Source of the DNA: an uncultured Lachnospiraceae bacterium
Lineage (GTDB): Bacteria; Bacillota; Clostridia; Lachnospirales; Lachnospiraceae
Length of the DNA stretch: 11,309 bases
Reading direction: 5' to 3'
Assembly (NCBI GenBank): GCA_947653315.1
Contig: CANTGP010000059.1
Span: forward strand, 1 to 11,309
Both the position numbers and the translations under genes were made by a program. This document shows, piece by piece, positions 1 to 5,676 of this stretch; the stretch's first letter is position 1; each line of letters starts with the position of its first letter. The notes beneath the pieces were generated by a model that worked only from the letters and a program-made list of their open reading frames with translations, did no database searches and was not told where the DNA came from.

Positions 1-2
1 CA

Positions 3-236
3 AAACCTCAATATGTATTGCTGCGTGAGTGCGAGAATACCAAGGAGGCGGCGGTATGGCTTATGGCGCACTATACGGAGGAGTACGGCGGGACGGTCTA
101 CGCCCTGATGGCATACAGCATGGGGGAGACGGCGGCACGGAAGGAAATCGGGGGCGGCACCCCGCGGAGTATTTACGCGGCCTGCGTGGCGGAGCGTGCG
201 GCAGGGTACGGTTACCGGACATGCGGAAGGGAGTGA
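3..236 (+). CDS. Small hypothetical phage protein, 5' end missing
   Basis: The frame is open to the left edge, so the N-terminus and start lie outside the window. At least 77 codons are visible, ending in TGA. An in-frame TTG at 18 has no clear ribosome site and is probably internal. The visible part has an aromatic-rich segment (WLMAHYTEEYGG) followed by ARKEIGGGTPRSIYAACVAE, which looks like a helix-turn-helix or a short helical bundle. I do not recognise a named family. The next gene starts 5 bases after the stop, so the two are likely co-transcribed and translationally coupled. The overlapping frame from position 29 runs into the RNase H-like gene, but this frame reads as the more natural protein over the first 230 bases. 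Confidence 0.6.
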   Translation, partial: KPQYVLLRECENTKEAAVWLMAHYTEEYGGTVYALMAYSMGETAARKEIGGGTPRSIYAACVAERAAGYGYRTCGRE

Positions 237-241
237 CGGGG

Positions 242-916
242 ATGTATGACGTAAACCTTTACCTGGAAACAACGGGGAACAGAATTGTCAGGAGACGCAG
301 GAGGCATTACCGGTATGTGCTGGAATACGGATTGCGGGACGGGGGGGAATACACGGTGGACGGGGCGGGAAGCCGGGAAAACGCGTCCGAGTGGGAAGCG
401 GCCCTTGCGGCATTAACGGATGCGGTGGGGCGGATGAGGCATCCGGGTAGGATACACCTGTATACCGGGTGCAGGGTGCTCCTTGGGGAAAACTGGCAGG
501 AATGGCTGCGGGAGTGGAAGGCAAACGGTTTCCTTACCGCAAGGGGGGAACCGGTGAAGAACCGGGGGATGTGGGAGCGTGCAGGGGAAGTGCTGGAAGG
601 GCATTCCGTAAACGTGGAAGGGACGGAACACGCATACAGGAAATGGATGCTGTCGGAACTGGAAAAGGACGAAAAAAAAGGGCGGGAATGCACGGACGGC
701 GTGGACGAGCTGGAAAAGGCAAGGCAGGAAGCACGGTCACTGGACCCTGACAGGTGGAAATGGCCGCCGGGGATGGTGCCGCTTGGCACGGAGGTAAGGG
801 AAACCGGCGGCAGGAAGGTCCTGTATGCGTATTACAGGGACGATAACACGGAAAATGGGGAATTCCGGTACCGGTACGCCAGCACACCCTGCGGCAGGCA
901 GGCCGAAGCGGGGTAA
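242..916 (+). CDS. RNase H-like fold protein
   Basis: This is a 224-aa protein. The N-terminal 140 residues resemble the RNase HI-like proteins common in Clostridia phages: strand 1 with E9-T-T (MYDVNLYLETT), a central helix near residues 46-63, the strand IHLYTGCRVL (71-80), then an EWKANGFLTARGEPVKNR segment (91-108), and a closing helix with EGHSVNVEGTEHAYRKWM. RNase HI cuts the RNA strand of RNA-DNA hybrids. Here the usual acidic residue after the YT of the third strand is replaced (YTGC, 74-77), so activity is doubtful. Residues 150-224 form an extra basic, Tyr-rich tail of unknown role. The ATG at 242 follows GGAAGGGAG at good spacing. The same frame stays open upstream to 29, but that part overlaps the preceding gene. 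Fold assignment is by pattern, not by search. Confidence 0.6.
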   Translation: MYDVNLYLETTGNRIVRRRRRHYRYVLEYGLRDGGEYTVDGAGSRENASEWEAALAALTDAVGRMRHPGRIHLYTGCRVLLGENWQEWLREWKANGFLTARGEPVKNRGMWERAGEVLEGHSVNVEGTEHAYRKWMLSELEKDEKKGRECTDGVDELEKARQEARSLDPDRWKWPPGMVPLGTEVRETGGRKVLYAYYRDDNTENGEFRYRYASTPCGRQAEAG

Positions 917-921
917 CGGGG

Positions 922-1377
922 ATGAAAAGGACACCCTTAAAGAGGAAAACCCCAATAAGGTCGTATAAAAAACTGGAGGCACGGAAGCCGCTGCGGGCGC
1001 GGGACAGGTTGCGGAGGGGCGGAAGAAAAGGGAACGGACGGAAACGGTACTGGAGTATTTTCACGGATGACATGGGGAAGTGCCATATAACGGGGGACAC
1101 GGGGGGTGTGGAACCGCACCACATATTCCAAGGGGAGGCGCTTAAACCGCTTTCGGAAAAATACGGGTTTATGGTCCCGCTGCGTTCCGACTGGCACAGG
1201 ACGGGGAATTACGCCATCCACAGGGACAGGGGACTCAATGTTTCCTATAAGCGGCGGTGCCAGGAGCATTACATAAACGTGCTGGGGAAAACGCGGCAGG
1301 AGTGGATACGGGAATTTGGAAAATGGTGGACCGTGGAAGACGGGAAAGGAGGAACGGATGGGGGAAACAGTAAGTAA
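922..1377 (+). CDS. Putative HNH-family nuclease
   Basis: This 151-aa, strongly basic protein has an Arg/Lys-rich N-terminus (residues 1-42), then a compact Cys/His core: C54-H-I-T-G, E65-P-H66-H67-I-F (the HH of an HNH beta-beta-alpha-metal motif), a W91-H92 pair and H100. It ends with a helix containing KTRQEWIREFGKWW. This pattern matches the small phage HNH-type nucleases of the DUF968/NinG-like kind, which act on DNA near the recombination genes. The exact family is uncertain and the zinc ligands are inferred. The ATG lies 5 bases after the preceding stop with only a weak ribosome site (ACGGGG). The last 20 bases overlap the start of the next gene, indicating coupled translation. Confidence 0.6.
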   Translation: MKRTPLKRKTPIRSYKKLEARKPLRARDRLRRGGRKGNGRKRYWSIFTDDMGKCHITGDTGGVEPHHIFQGEALKPLSEKYGFMVPLRSDWHRTGNYAIHRDRGLNVSYKRRCQEHYINVLGKTRQEWIREFGKWWTVEDGKGGTDGGNSK

Positions 1378-1666
1378 AGGCGGCAGCAGTTTAAGCACCG
1401 GACAGGAGGTATACGGGATTTTCAACGGCCCGTCAGGGTGTTTTGTGTCGGGAGGTACCATTGTCGGGATGGACGGGGACGGGTTTGAAGTGCAGTACAG
1501 GGTTGAACCGTATGCCCGGAGACACGCATACGTGGACATCGGGGAAAAAGTATTTACGGACAGGGAATCCGCAGAACGGGGAAGCGAAAACGCGGACATC
1601 GGAAGGCGTGAAAGGGAACGTGAGGACTTTGCGGAGCAGAACACAAGACCTTTTGAAAAAATTTGA
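1358..1666 (+). CDS. Small beta-rich phage protein, unknown function
   Basis: This 102-aa protein is probably a small beta barrel: alternating hydrophobic strands (EVYGIFNG, GGTIVGMDG, GFEVQYRVEP, AYVDIGEKVFTD) fill residues 16-70. The C-terminal 35 residues are highly charged and likely disordered. The segment KVFTDRESAE recalls the KVFLTREEAEAAL ending of many Clostridia phage orphans, including the protein at 5234. I chose the ATG at 1358 over the upstream frame opening at 1316 because AAAGGAGG (1345-1352) sits 5 bases before it. The start overlaps the HNH gene by 20 bases. The stop lies just before the first copy of the large non-coding repeat. Function is unknown. Confidence 0.65.
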   Translation: MGETVSKGGSSLSTGQEVYGIFNGPSGCFVSGGTIVGMDGDGFEVQYRVEPYARRHAYVDIGEKVFTDRESAERGSENADIGRREREREDFAEQNTRPFEKI

Positions 1667-1686
1667 AATATATCACGGAATAAACT

Positions 1687-1708
1687 GCCGCCCGTACAGG
1701 CGGGCGGC
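1687..1708 (+). other. GC-rich perfect hairpin in repeat copy 1
   Basis: GCCGCCCG (1687-1694) pairs perfectly with CGGGCGGC (1701-1708) around the loop TACAGG. There is no T-run after it, so it is not a standard intrinsic terminator. The other repeat copy lacks 4 bases here yet still forms a perfect, shorter stem. Confidence 0.75.
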
Positions 1709-1724
1709 GGAAAGGAGGGAGCGG

Positions 1725-1761
1725 CTATAACCGTGTAAATAAATTATTGCGCTGGTTATAG
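1725..1761. other. 37-bp interrupted dyad in repeat copy 1
   Basis: The outer arms CTATAACC (1725-1732) and GGTTATAG (1754-1761) and the inner arms AATAA (1738-1742) and TTATT (1744-1748) share one centre, base 1743. Each half-site reads CTATAACC-N5-AATAA. The inner arms are separated by a single base, which RNA cannot fold into a tight loop, so a dimeric DNA-binding protein site fits better than an RNA stem. The outer arms alone could still form an 8-bp RNA stem with a 21-base loop. Confidence 0.75.
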
Positions 1762-1774
1762 TGGACGGAATGGG

Positions 1775-2086
1775 ATGGAAGGGGAAAAAAAGTGGCGGAA
1801 GATTTACAGGGAGAAGAAGGAAAACGGAATATGCGTAAGGTGCAGTAAAAAAGCGACACATGGAATGCACTGCTATGAACATTATTTAAAGGAACACAGA
1901 AGAAGTATGGGGCGCGCGGAAAACGAAAGGAATAAGAGGCACGACAGGGGACTGGTTCCGGTTAAGAGAAAAGACAACGGATTGTGTCTGTGGTGTGGTG
2001 AAAAAGCAGTAAACGGGACTAATGTCTGCGGGCGGCATGGAAAAATTTTCTCCGACGCAGGAAAAAAAGCAGCAAAAAAACGGTAA
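1775..2086 (+). CDS. Two-knuckle zinc-binding small protein
   Basis: This 103-aa, very basic protein carries two similar putative zinc knuckles: C20-x2-C23-x9-C33-x2-H36 and C71-x2-C74-x10-C85-x2-H88. Both follow the pattern NG(I/L)CxxC-x2-KA-x2-G-xn-CxxH, suggesting an internal duplication. Such proteins are frequent phage orphans and may bind DNA or RNA; no catalytic residues are visible. The ATG at 1775 sits 13 bases after the repeat. Its ribosome site is poor (GGACGG, where the other repeat copy has GGAGGA), so expression may be low or the start may be elsewhere. The tail (GKKAAKKR) is Lys-rich. It is 15 bases upstream of the recombinase gene and inside the same repeat-bounded cassette, so it could be an accessory or directionality factor. 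That role is inference only. Confidence 0.6.
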   Translation: MEGEKKWRKIYREKKENGICVRCSKKATHGMHCYEHYLKEHRRSMGRAENERNKRHDRGLVPVKRKDNGLCLWCGEKAVNGTNVCGRHGKIFSDAGKKAAKKR

Positions 2087-2101
2087 GGCGGTGAAAGAAA
2101 T

Positions 2102-2908
2102 TTGGAAACTGGAAAAATAAGGGAGTTTAGGTTGTATTTAATGGATTTGGAGCGCTCCGAAAATACGGTAAACAACTATATCCGTACAGTGGACATATTT
2201 TTAAAGCGGTACGGGGAAGTGGACAAACCGAATATGATTGACTTTAAAAAATGGCAGCTTGAAAAATGGAAACCAAAAACCGCCCATGCCAGGGTGGTTG
2301 CAATGAACCAGTACTGCCATTTTATCGGGCATCCGGAATATTGCGTAAAGGGGATTAAAATCCATGGGAGTGCATCCGTGGAAAACGTAATTACGCTGGA
2401 AGAATACCACAGGCTTTTGGAAGGGCTGGTAAAGGATAAAAATGAAAGGGGATACTGGATGGTCAAGTTTCTCGCAAAGACGGGCGCGAGGGTTTCGGAA
2501 TTCATCAGGCTGACAAAAGATTCCCTTGGGACCGGATACTGCGAAATGTGGACAAAAGGGAAAATCCGCAGGGTGTACATACCGCGGGTGCTGATAGAAG
2601 AAAGCATGGGATATTTTTCAGGCCGGGATGGCGAATATCTTTTCCCGAACAGATTCGGGGAGCAGATGACGGAGCGCGGAGTTGCGCAGAATATCAAGAA
2701 TTGGGCGAAAAAATACGGCATAAGGGACGAGGTTGCACATCCGCACTCATTCCGGCATCTGTTCGCCATAGAATTTCTGCGGCACAATCCAAACATTGCG
2801 CTGCTGGCCGACCTCATGGGCCATTCTTCCGTAAACACAACTTCCATATACCTGAAATTAAGCAGGGAAGAACAGATGAAACAATTCAATGAAGCGTCAA
2901 ACTGGTAG
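2102..2908 (+). CDS. Tyrosine recombinase (XerC/D-like integrase)
   Basis: This 268-aa protein has the two-domain form of XerC/XerD-like recombinases. The N-terminal SAM-like domain (about 1-90) contains ERSENTVNNYIRTVDIFLKR. The C-terminal catalytic domain shows R130 in TGARVSEFIRL, probable K152 in TKGKIRRVYIP, H215-x-x-R218 in HPHSFRHLF, H241 in LMGHSS and the nucleophile Y250 in TTSIYLKLS. All six key residues are present, so it should be active in cutting and joining DNA through a covalent 3'-phosphotyrosine. It lacks the arm-binding domain of large phage integrases. The TTG start at 2102 is chosen because GGCGGTG lies 8 bases upstream and the N-terminal helix is typical; the in-frame ATG at 2141 has no ribosome site. 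It stops at TAG. Its place in the early region between two direct repeats suggests it acts on those repeats or resolves genomes. The target is unproven. Confidence 0.93.
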   Translation: METGKIREFRLYLMDLERSENTVNNYIRTVDIFLKRYGEVDKPNMIDFKKWQLEKWKPKTAHARVVAMNQYCHFIGHPEYCVKGIKIHGSASVENVITLEEYHRLLEGLVKDKNERGYWMVKFLAKTGARVSEFIRLTKDSLGTGYCEMWTKGKIRRVYIPRVLIEESMGYFSGRDGEYLFPNRFGEQMTERGVAQNIKNWAKKYGIRDEVAHPHSFRHLFAIEFLRHNPNIALLADLMGHSSVNTTSIYLKLSREEQMKQFNEASNW

Positions 2909-2921
2909 GAGGGGATGGCAC

Positions 2922-3104
2922 ATGCATAAAGCAGCATATAATACAATCGCGGAAAACGGGAAACACTTTGTGCTTACAAAACACGGATACGGGAAAACAC
3001 CGGACAAAGTAAAACCGGAAAGGAAAGCCGGGGAACCGGTAAGGGGATTTGAAACCAAAGTCCCTACATCATGGATTAATAAGGGATATGTAAAAGAGGT
3101 ATAA
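2922..3104 (+). CDS. Small basic protein of unknown function
   Basis: This 60-aa basic protein (starts MHKAAYNTIAENGKHFV, ends INKGYVKEV) has strands near residues 12-20 and a Lys/Pro-rich middle (TPDKVKPERKAGEPV). No Cys pairs or membrane segments are seen. I do not recognise a family. The ATG at 2922 follows AGGAGGGG, which overlaps the recombinase stop, at 7-base spacing. The frame extends upstream to 2889 but without a ribosome site. It is the last gene before the second repeat and the third of the recombinase cassette, so it may travel with the recombinase. Confidence 0.6.
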   Translation: MHKAAYNTIAENGKHFVLTKHGYGKTPDKVKPERKAGEPVRGFETKVPTSWINKGYVKEV

Positions 3105-3136
3105 CTTGCCACGGGAAGAATAATACGGAATAAACT

Positions 3137-3154
3137 GCCGCCCGTACAGGCGGC
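3137..3154 (+). other. GC-rich hairpin in repeat copy 2
   Basis: GCCGCC (3137-3142) pairs with GGCGGC (3149-3154) around the loop CGTACA. The stem is two pairs shorter than in copy 1, but the 4-base deletion leaves perfect pairing. There is no T-run downstream. Confidence 0.7.
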
Positions 3155-3170
3155 GGAAAGGAGGGAGCAA

Positions 3171-3207
3171 CTATAACCGTGTAAATAAATTATTGCGCTG
3201 GTTATAG
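3171..3207. other. 37-bp interrupted dyad in repeat copy 2
   Basis: Identical to the dyad of copy 1: CTATAACC (3171-3178), AATAA (3184-3188), centre A3189, TTATT (3190-3194), GGTTATAG (3200-3207). The outer arm can extend by one more pair here (A3170-T3208), where copy 1 has G and T. Confidence 0.75.
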
Positions 3208-3220
3208 TCGGAGGAAACGG

Positions 3221-4066
3221 ATGGAAGGGAAAATAAGGCCGGTACTGCGGTATCCGGGAAGCAAATGGAACATCGCCGGGGAACTTGCCGCACTAATCCC
3301 GGAACACCACAGTTACGTGGAACCGTACTTTGGGAGCGGGGCGCTGCTGTTTACCAAGGAGCCGTCCGACATAGAGACGGTAAACGACCTGGACTCGGAT
3401 GTGGTAAACCTTTTCCGCTGCATACGCGGGGACTGTGGGAAACTTGCGGCGGCGGTGGCGGCAACGCCGTACTCACGGGAGGAATACGACGCGCAGTTTG
3501 CCGTCCGGCAGCAGGAACCGGGGGACGTACCCGATTACGGGAAGGCGGCGGGGTTTTTGGTAAGGTGCTGGATGGGGCACGGTTTCCGCACGGACGGCAG
3601 TAAGGTGGGATGGAGAAATGACGTAACGGGACGGGAAAGGGCGTATGCGCTGCGGAACTGGTACCGACTGCCGGAGTGGATCATGGAAGCGGCGGAAAGG
3701 TTAAGGAGGGTGCAGATCGAACACCGTCCGGCGCTGGAAGTGGTAAGGCGGTTCGACCGCCCGGACGTGTTTATGTACATAGACCCGCCGTACCTTTTCG
3801 GGGTAAGGAGCGGGGGAAGGAAGCAGTACAGGCATGAAATGACGGAAGGGGAGCACGCGGAACTGCTGGAAGCCCTTGCTGGCAGCAGTGCGAAAATCAT
3901 GGTTTCGGGCTATGAATCGGGGATGTACAACCGGGCGCTGGAAGGGTGGAAAAAGGCATCCTTTGGGAGCTGTGCGGAGCACGGGAAGCCGAGGACGGAA
4001 ACCGTGTGGATGAATTACAGCACGGGGCAGATTTCGCTTTATGACATAGAAGGAGGGATAACATGA
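3221..4066 (+). CDS. D12-class DNA adenine methyltransferase (Dam-like)
   Basis: This 281-aa enzyme transfers a methyl group from S-adenosylmethionine to N6 of adenine in DNA. It has the hallmarks of the D12 (alpha-class) family: RYPGSK (10-15), the AdoMet-binding VEPYFGSGALLF (33-44), ND at 55-56, and the catalytic DPPY (188-191) within FMYIDPPYLFG. Length is normal for the family. Family members often methylate GATC, but the target cannot be read from sequence. The ATG at 3221 follows GGAGGA at good spacing and directly follows repeat copy 2. It overlaps the next gene by ATGA, so translation is coupled. Two of the few GATC sites seen in the window (3679, 3715) fall inside this gene. A role in protecting phage DNA from host restriction is plausible. 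Confidence 0.92.
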   Translation: MEGKIRPVLRYPGSKWNIAGELAALIPEHHSYVEPYFGSGALLFTKEPSDIETVNDLDSDVVNLFRCIRGDCGKLAAAVAATPYSREEYDAQFAVRQQEPGDVPDYGKAAGFLVRCWMGHGFRTDGSKVGWRNDVTGRERAYALRNWYRLPEWIMEAAERLRRVQIEHRPALEVVRRFDRPDVFMYIDPPYLFGVRSGGRKQYRHEMTEGEHAELLEALAGSSAKIMVSGYESGMYNRALEGWKKASFGSCAEHGKPRTETVWMNYSTGQISLYDIEGGIT

Positions 4067-4308
4067 TACCAAAAAGTTTGAGGAGCAGGGACATGGTCGG
4101 GATGGAAGTAAGGACTGTGAGGGGAATTAAAAATGGTGCCGGTATAGTCGTACCAAAAGGTAAGGTGGTGAAGATAGTAAGTTTTGGGCGTGCATTTACC
4201 GTTAAAACGGAAGAATGCCCACACTGCGGTTTATCAGCATACATTAGTGGTATTACAAGGGCTGACGTGGAACTGGTTGGGGATGGCTTTGGAGGAAAAT
4301 ATGAATAA
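4063..4308 (+). CDS. Small SH3-like protein with a CxxC pair
   Basis: This 81-aa protein alternates short strands (GMEVRTVRGIKNG, GIVVPKGKVVKIVSF, AFTVKTEECPHC) typical of an SH3-like or KOW-like small barrel. C52-P-H-C55 could be half of a metal site. It is a type often seen in Clostridia phages, of unknown function. The start codon overlaps the stop of the D12 methyltransferase (ATGA), and its end overlaps the start of the second methyltransferase by 8 bases. It is thus translationally wedged between two adenine methyltransferases and could be an accessory to either. That is inference from position only. Confidence 0.7.
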   Translation: MIPKSLRSRDMVGMEVRTVRGIKNGAGIVVPKGKVVKIVSFGRAFTVKTEECPHCGLSAYISGITRADVELVGDGFGGKYE

Positions 4309-4741
4309 CGGTGCATTGTTTAGCTGTAAAACGGACCAGTGGGAAACACCGCAGGATTTTTTTGACAAATTAAATTTGGAGTTCGGATTTACGTTGGATT
4401 CCTGTGCGGATGAAAACAACCATAAATGCCGTAAGTACTATACGAAAGAGCAGGACGGGCTTTCCCAATGCTGGGACGGGGAAAGGGTTTTCTGCAATCC
4501 CCCGTATGGAAGGGGAATCGGACCGTGGGTGAAAAAGTGTTATCTGCACGGCAGGGAAGGAAACGGAATTGCCGTAATGCTGGTACCGGCGAGGACTGAC
4601 ACGGGATGGTTCCACGAATACATATACAACAAAAAGGATGTTGAGGTACGGTTTCTGAAGGGAAGGCTGAAATTCGGGGGTTCCAAAAATTCCGCACCGT
4701 TTCCGAGCATGGTTGTGGTTTTTGGGGAAAGGAGGGAATGA
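4301..4741 (+). CDS. Phage-type DNA N-6-adenine methyltransferase (PF05869-like)
   Basis: This 146-aa protein matches the short phage Dam family: WETPQDFFDKL (14-24), D33 in LDSCAD, the catalytic NPPYG (66-70), LVPARTDTGWFHEYI (95-109) and GRLKFGG (121-127). Members methylate adenine in DNA and are unrelated in layout to the D12 enzyme two genes upstream. Length is typical or slightly short. The ATG at 4301 follows GGAGGAAAAT and overlaps the previous gene. An upstream extension of the frame to 4184 lies inside the SH3-like gene and is rejected. It ends in TGA, overlapping the next ATG. Its sequence specificity is not readable. Confidence 0.92.
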   Translation: MNNGALFSCKTDQWETPQDFFDKLNLEFGFTLDSCADENNHKCRKYYTKEQDGLSQCWDGERVFCNPPYGRGIGPWVKKCYLHGREGNGIAVMLVPARTDTGWFHEYIYNKKDVEVRFLKGRLKFGGSKNSAPFPSMVVVFGERRE

Positions 4742-5022
4742 TTATGGCTTGTACGCTAGGGATTGAACAGCCCTGCAGTGAGTGCAGGATGTGCGGGAAT
4801 CCACCGGGAAACATGGAAGGCAAACCGCCAAAACGGACTAATGCCGACAGGATTAGGAATATGACAAATGAGGAGTTGGCAGAGTTTCTTGAAAGATTTG
4901 GGTTGGGGGATATTGATTATACTGTTACATTCTGCGATTTGTGCAGGAAAGGCGGCAACGCGCTAAACCTTGATTGTAGCGGCTGTCTTAGGTATTGGTT
5001 GGAAAGGGGGTGTGATGAGTGA
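4738..5022 (+). CDS. Cys-rich small protein, putative zinc-binding
   Basis: This 94-aa protein has eight conserved-looking cysteines: C13-x2-C16-x2-C19 near the N-terminus, then C66-x2-C69, C80-x2-C83 and C92. Between them is NADRIRNMTNEELAEFLERFG, a helix common in Clostridia phage proteins that end with a Cys-rich WL motif. Two zinc sites are likely. Function is unknown; it may bind nucleic acid or a protein. The start codon overlaps the stop of the methyltransferase (ATGA), with GGAGG just upstream, and its own stop overlaps the next GTG (GTGA). Confidence 0.7.
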   Translation: MIMACTLGIEQPCSECRMCGNPPGNMEGKPPKRTNADRIRNMTNEELAEFLERFGLGDIDYTVTFCDLCRKGGNALNLDCSGCLRYWLERGCDE

Positions 5023-5213
5023 AATCCATAAAGAAATACGCCGTATTTATCGGATATACGTTTTACCATGGCAGACGGATAAACAGATGGCGGTGTCCCA
5101 ACAAGGATTGCGGTATGGGGGTAGCGGAAGAATATGCATACTGCCCGTATTGTGGCCAAAAAATAAAGTTTAGGGAACCACCGAAAGTAAAAACCATCAG
5201 GGTGTTTAGATAA
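5019..5213 (+). CDS. Short zinc-ribbon protein
   Basis: This 64-aa basic protein has a treble-clef or zinc-ribbon pattern: C26-x4-C31 and C42-P-Y-C45-G-Q-K. The CPYCGQK ending is characteristic of small rubredoxin-like zinc ribbons. A role as a nucleic-acid or protein adaptor is possible, but no specific function is recognised. The GTG start overlaps the previous stop (GTGA) and is preceded by GGAAAGGGGG. The frame from 4970 is a shadow of the gene upstream. Confidence 0.7.
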   Translation: MKSIKKYAVFIGYTFYHGRRINRWRCPNKDCGMGVAEEYAYCPYCGQKIKFREPPKVKTIRVFR

Positions 5214-5233
5214 TTGCGAAAGGAAAGGGAAAT

Positions 5234-5656
5234 ATGGAGAGATTGACAACGGAATATTGTGGCAATTATGTGCCGCGCGAATTATGCAGCATAGACAGGC
5301 TGGGCGGTGCTGATGACTGTCAACTGTGCTGCGAATACTGTAAGGCGACGGAAGATGGTAATGATGATTGCAGAGAGTGTGCAATCAATAAGTGCTTTAA
5401 TAAACTTGGCGAATATGAGAATTTAGAGGAACAAGGGAAACTGCTGAAACTGCCCTGTGCGGTGGGGAAGCTGACATATTGGGCACATGAATACCTTGGC
5501 AGGGTAAGGTGCACCGTGGTTGAAAAGATAATAATTGATGAAGATGGGTCATGGGTGGTTACATCATTGGCAACGCATAAATTTGATGATTTTGGAAAAA
5601 CAGTTTTTCTCACCGAAGAAGAAGCCGAAGCTGCATTGAAAGAATTGCAGCAATAA
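5234..5656 (+). CDS. Conserved phage hypothetical protein, Cys-rich N-terminus
   Basis: This 140-aa protein belongs to a widely found but uncharacterised Clostridia phage type. It has an N-terminal Cys cluster (C9, C18, C29, C32, C33, C36, C46, C49, C54), a linker helix (KLGEYENLEEQGKLLKLPC), and a small beta domain with KLPCAVGKLTYWA (72-84). It ends with DDFGKTVFLTEEEAEAALKEL, a signature ending of this group. Function is unknown. The ATG at 5234 follows AAAGGAAAGGG. It is a single gene between short 20-base gaps. Confidence 0.75.
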   Translation: MERLTTEYCGNYVPRELCSIDRLGGADDCQLCCEYCKATEDGNDDCRECAINKCFNKLGEYENLEEQGKLLKLPCAVGKLTYWAHEYLGRVRCTVVEKIIIDEDGSWVVTSLATHKFDDFGKTVFLTEEEAEAALKELQQ

Positions 5657-5676
5657 TCCGGGAAGGGGTGAAGCAA

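Larger units (their letters stand above)
1675..1762 (+). repeat. Direct repeat copy 1, left boundary of the recombinase cassette
   Basis: The copy is 88 bp and matches 3125-3208. Aligned by eye, the copies differ by two substitutions (GG at 1723-1724, AA in the other copy) and one 4-base indel in a GC hairpin. Looser similarity continues past the repeat through the next start codon, to about 1790. The repeat contains a GC-rich hairpin (1687-1708), an SD-like AAAGGAGGG (1711-1719) with no usable start codon behind it, and a 37-bp dyad (1725-1761). No reading frame is conserved through both copies, because the indel shifts phase, so it is non-coding. It could be a recombination site, an operator or an RNA leader. 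Confidence 0.9.
3125..3208 (+). repeat. Direct repeat copy 2, right boundary of the recombinase cassette
   Basis: This 84-bp copy of 1675-1762 lacks 4 bases in the GC hairpin and carries AA instead of GG just before the dyad. It ends 12 bases before the start codon of the D12 methyltransferase gene and is followed by a proper ribosome site (GGAGGA). The similarity to copy 1 resumes across the start codon: both downstream genes open with ATGGAAGGG and an A-run. The repeat therefore doubles as the 5' leader of the methyltransferase gene. Dyad starts are 1446 bp apart (1725 to 3171). Confidence 0.9.

Noticed and set aside
288..1644. Long reverse-strand open frames across the first genes
   Set aside because: Pro/Ser/Cys/Phe-rich mirror images of purine-loaded genes, without ribosome sites and overlapping recognisable proteins.
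1675..1762. Integron attC site or XerCD dif site
   Set aside because: The arms do not match the RYYYAAC/GTTRRRY cores of attC, and the one-base centre lacks the 6-bp spacer of dif sites.
1675..1762. Repeat as part of a coding sequence
   Set aside because: The 4-base indel between copies shifts phase, there is no start codon in a shared frame, and stops appear early.
1734..1762. Promoter with TATAGT as -10 before both repeat-following genes
   Set aside because: The hexamer 17 bases upstream (TGTAAA) matches the -35 consensus poorly, and the same bases are better explained by the dyad.
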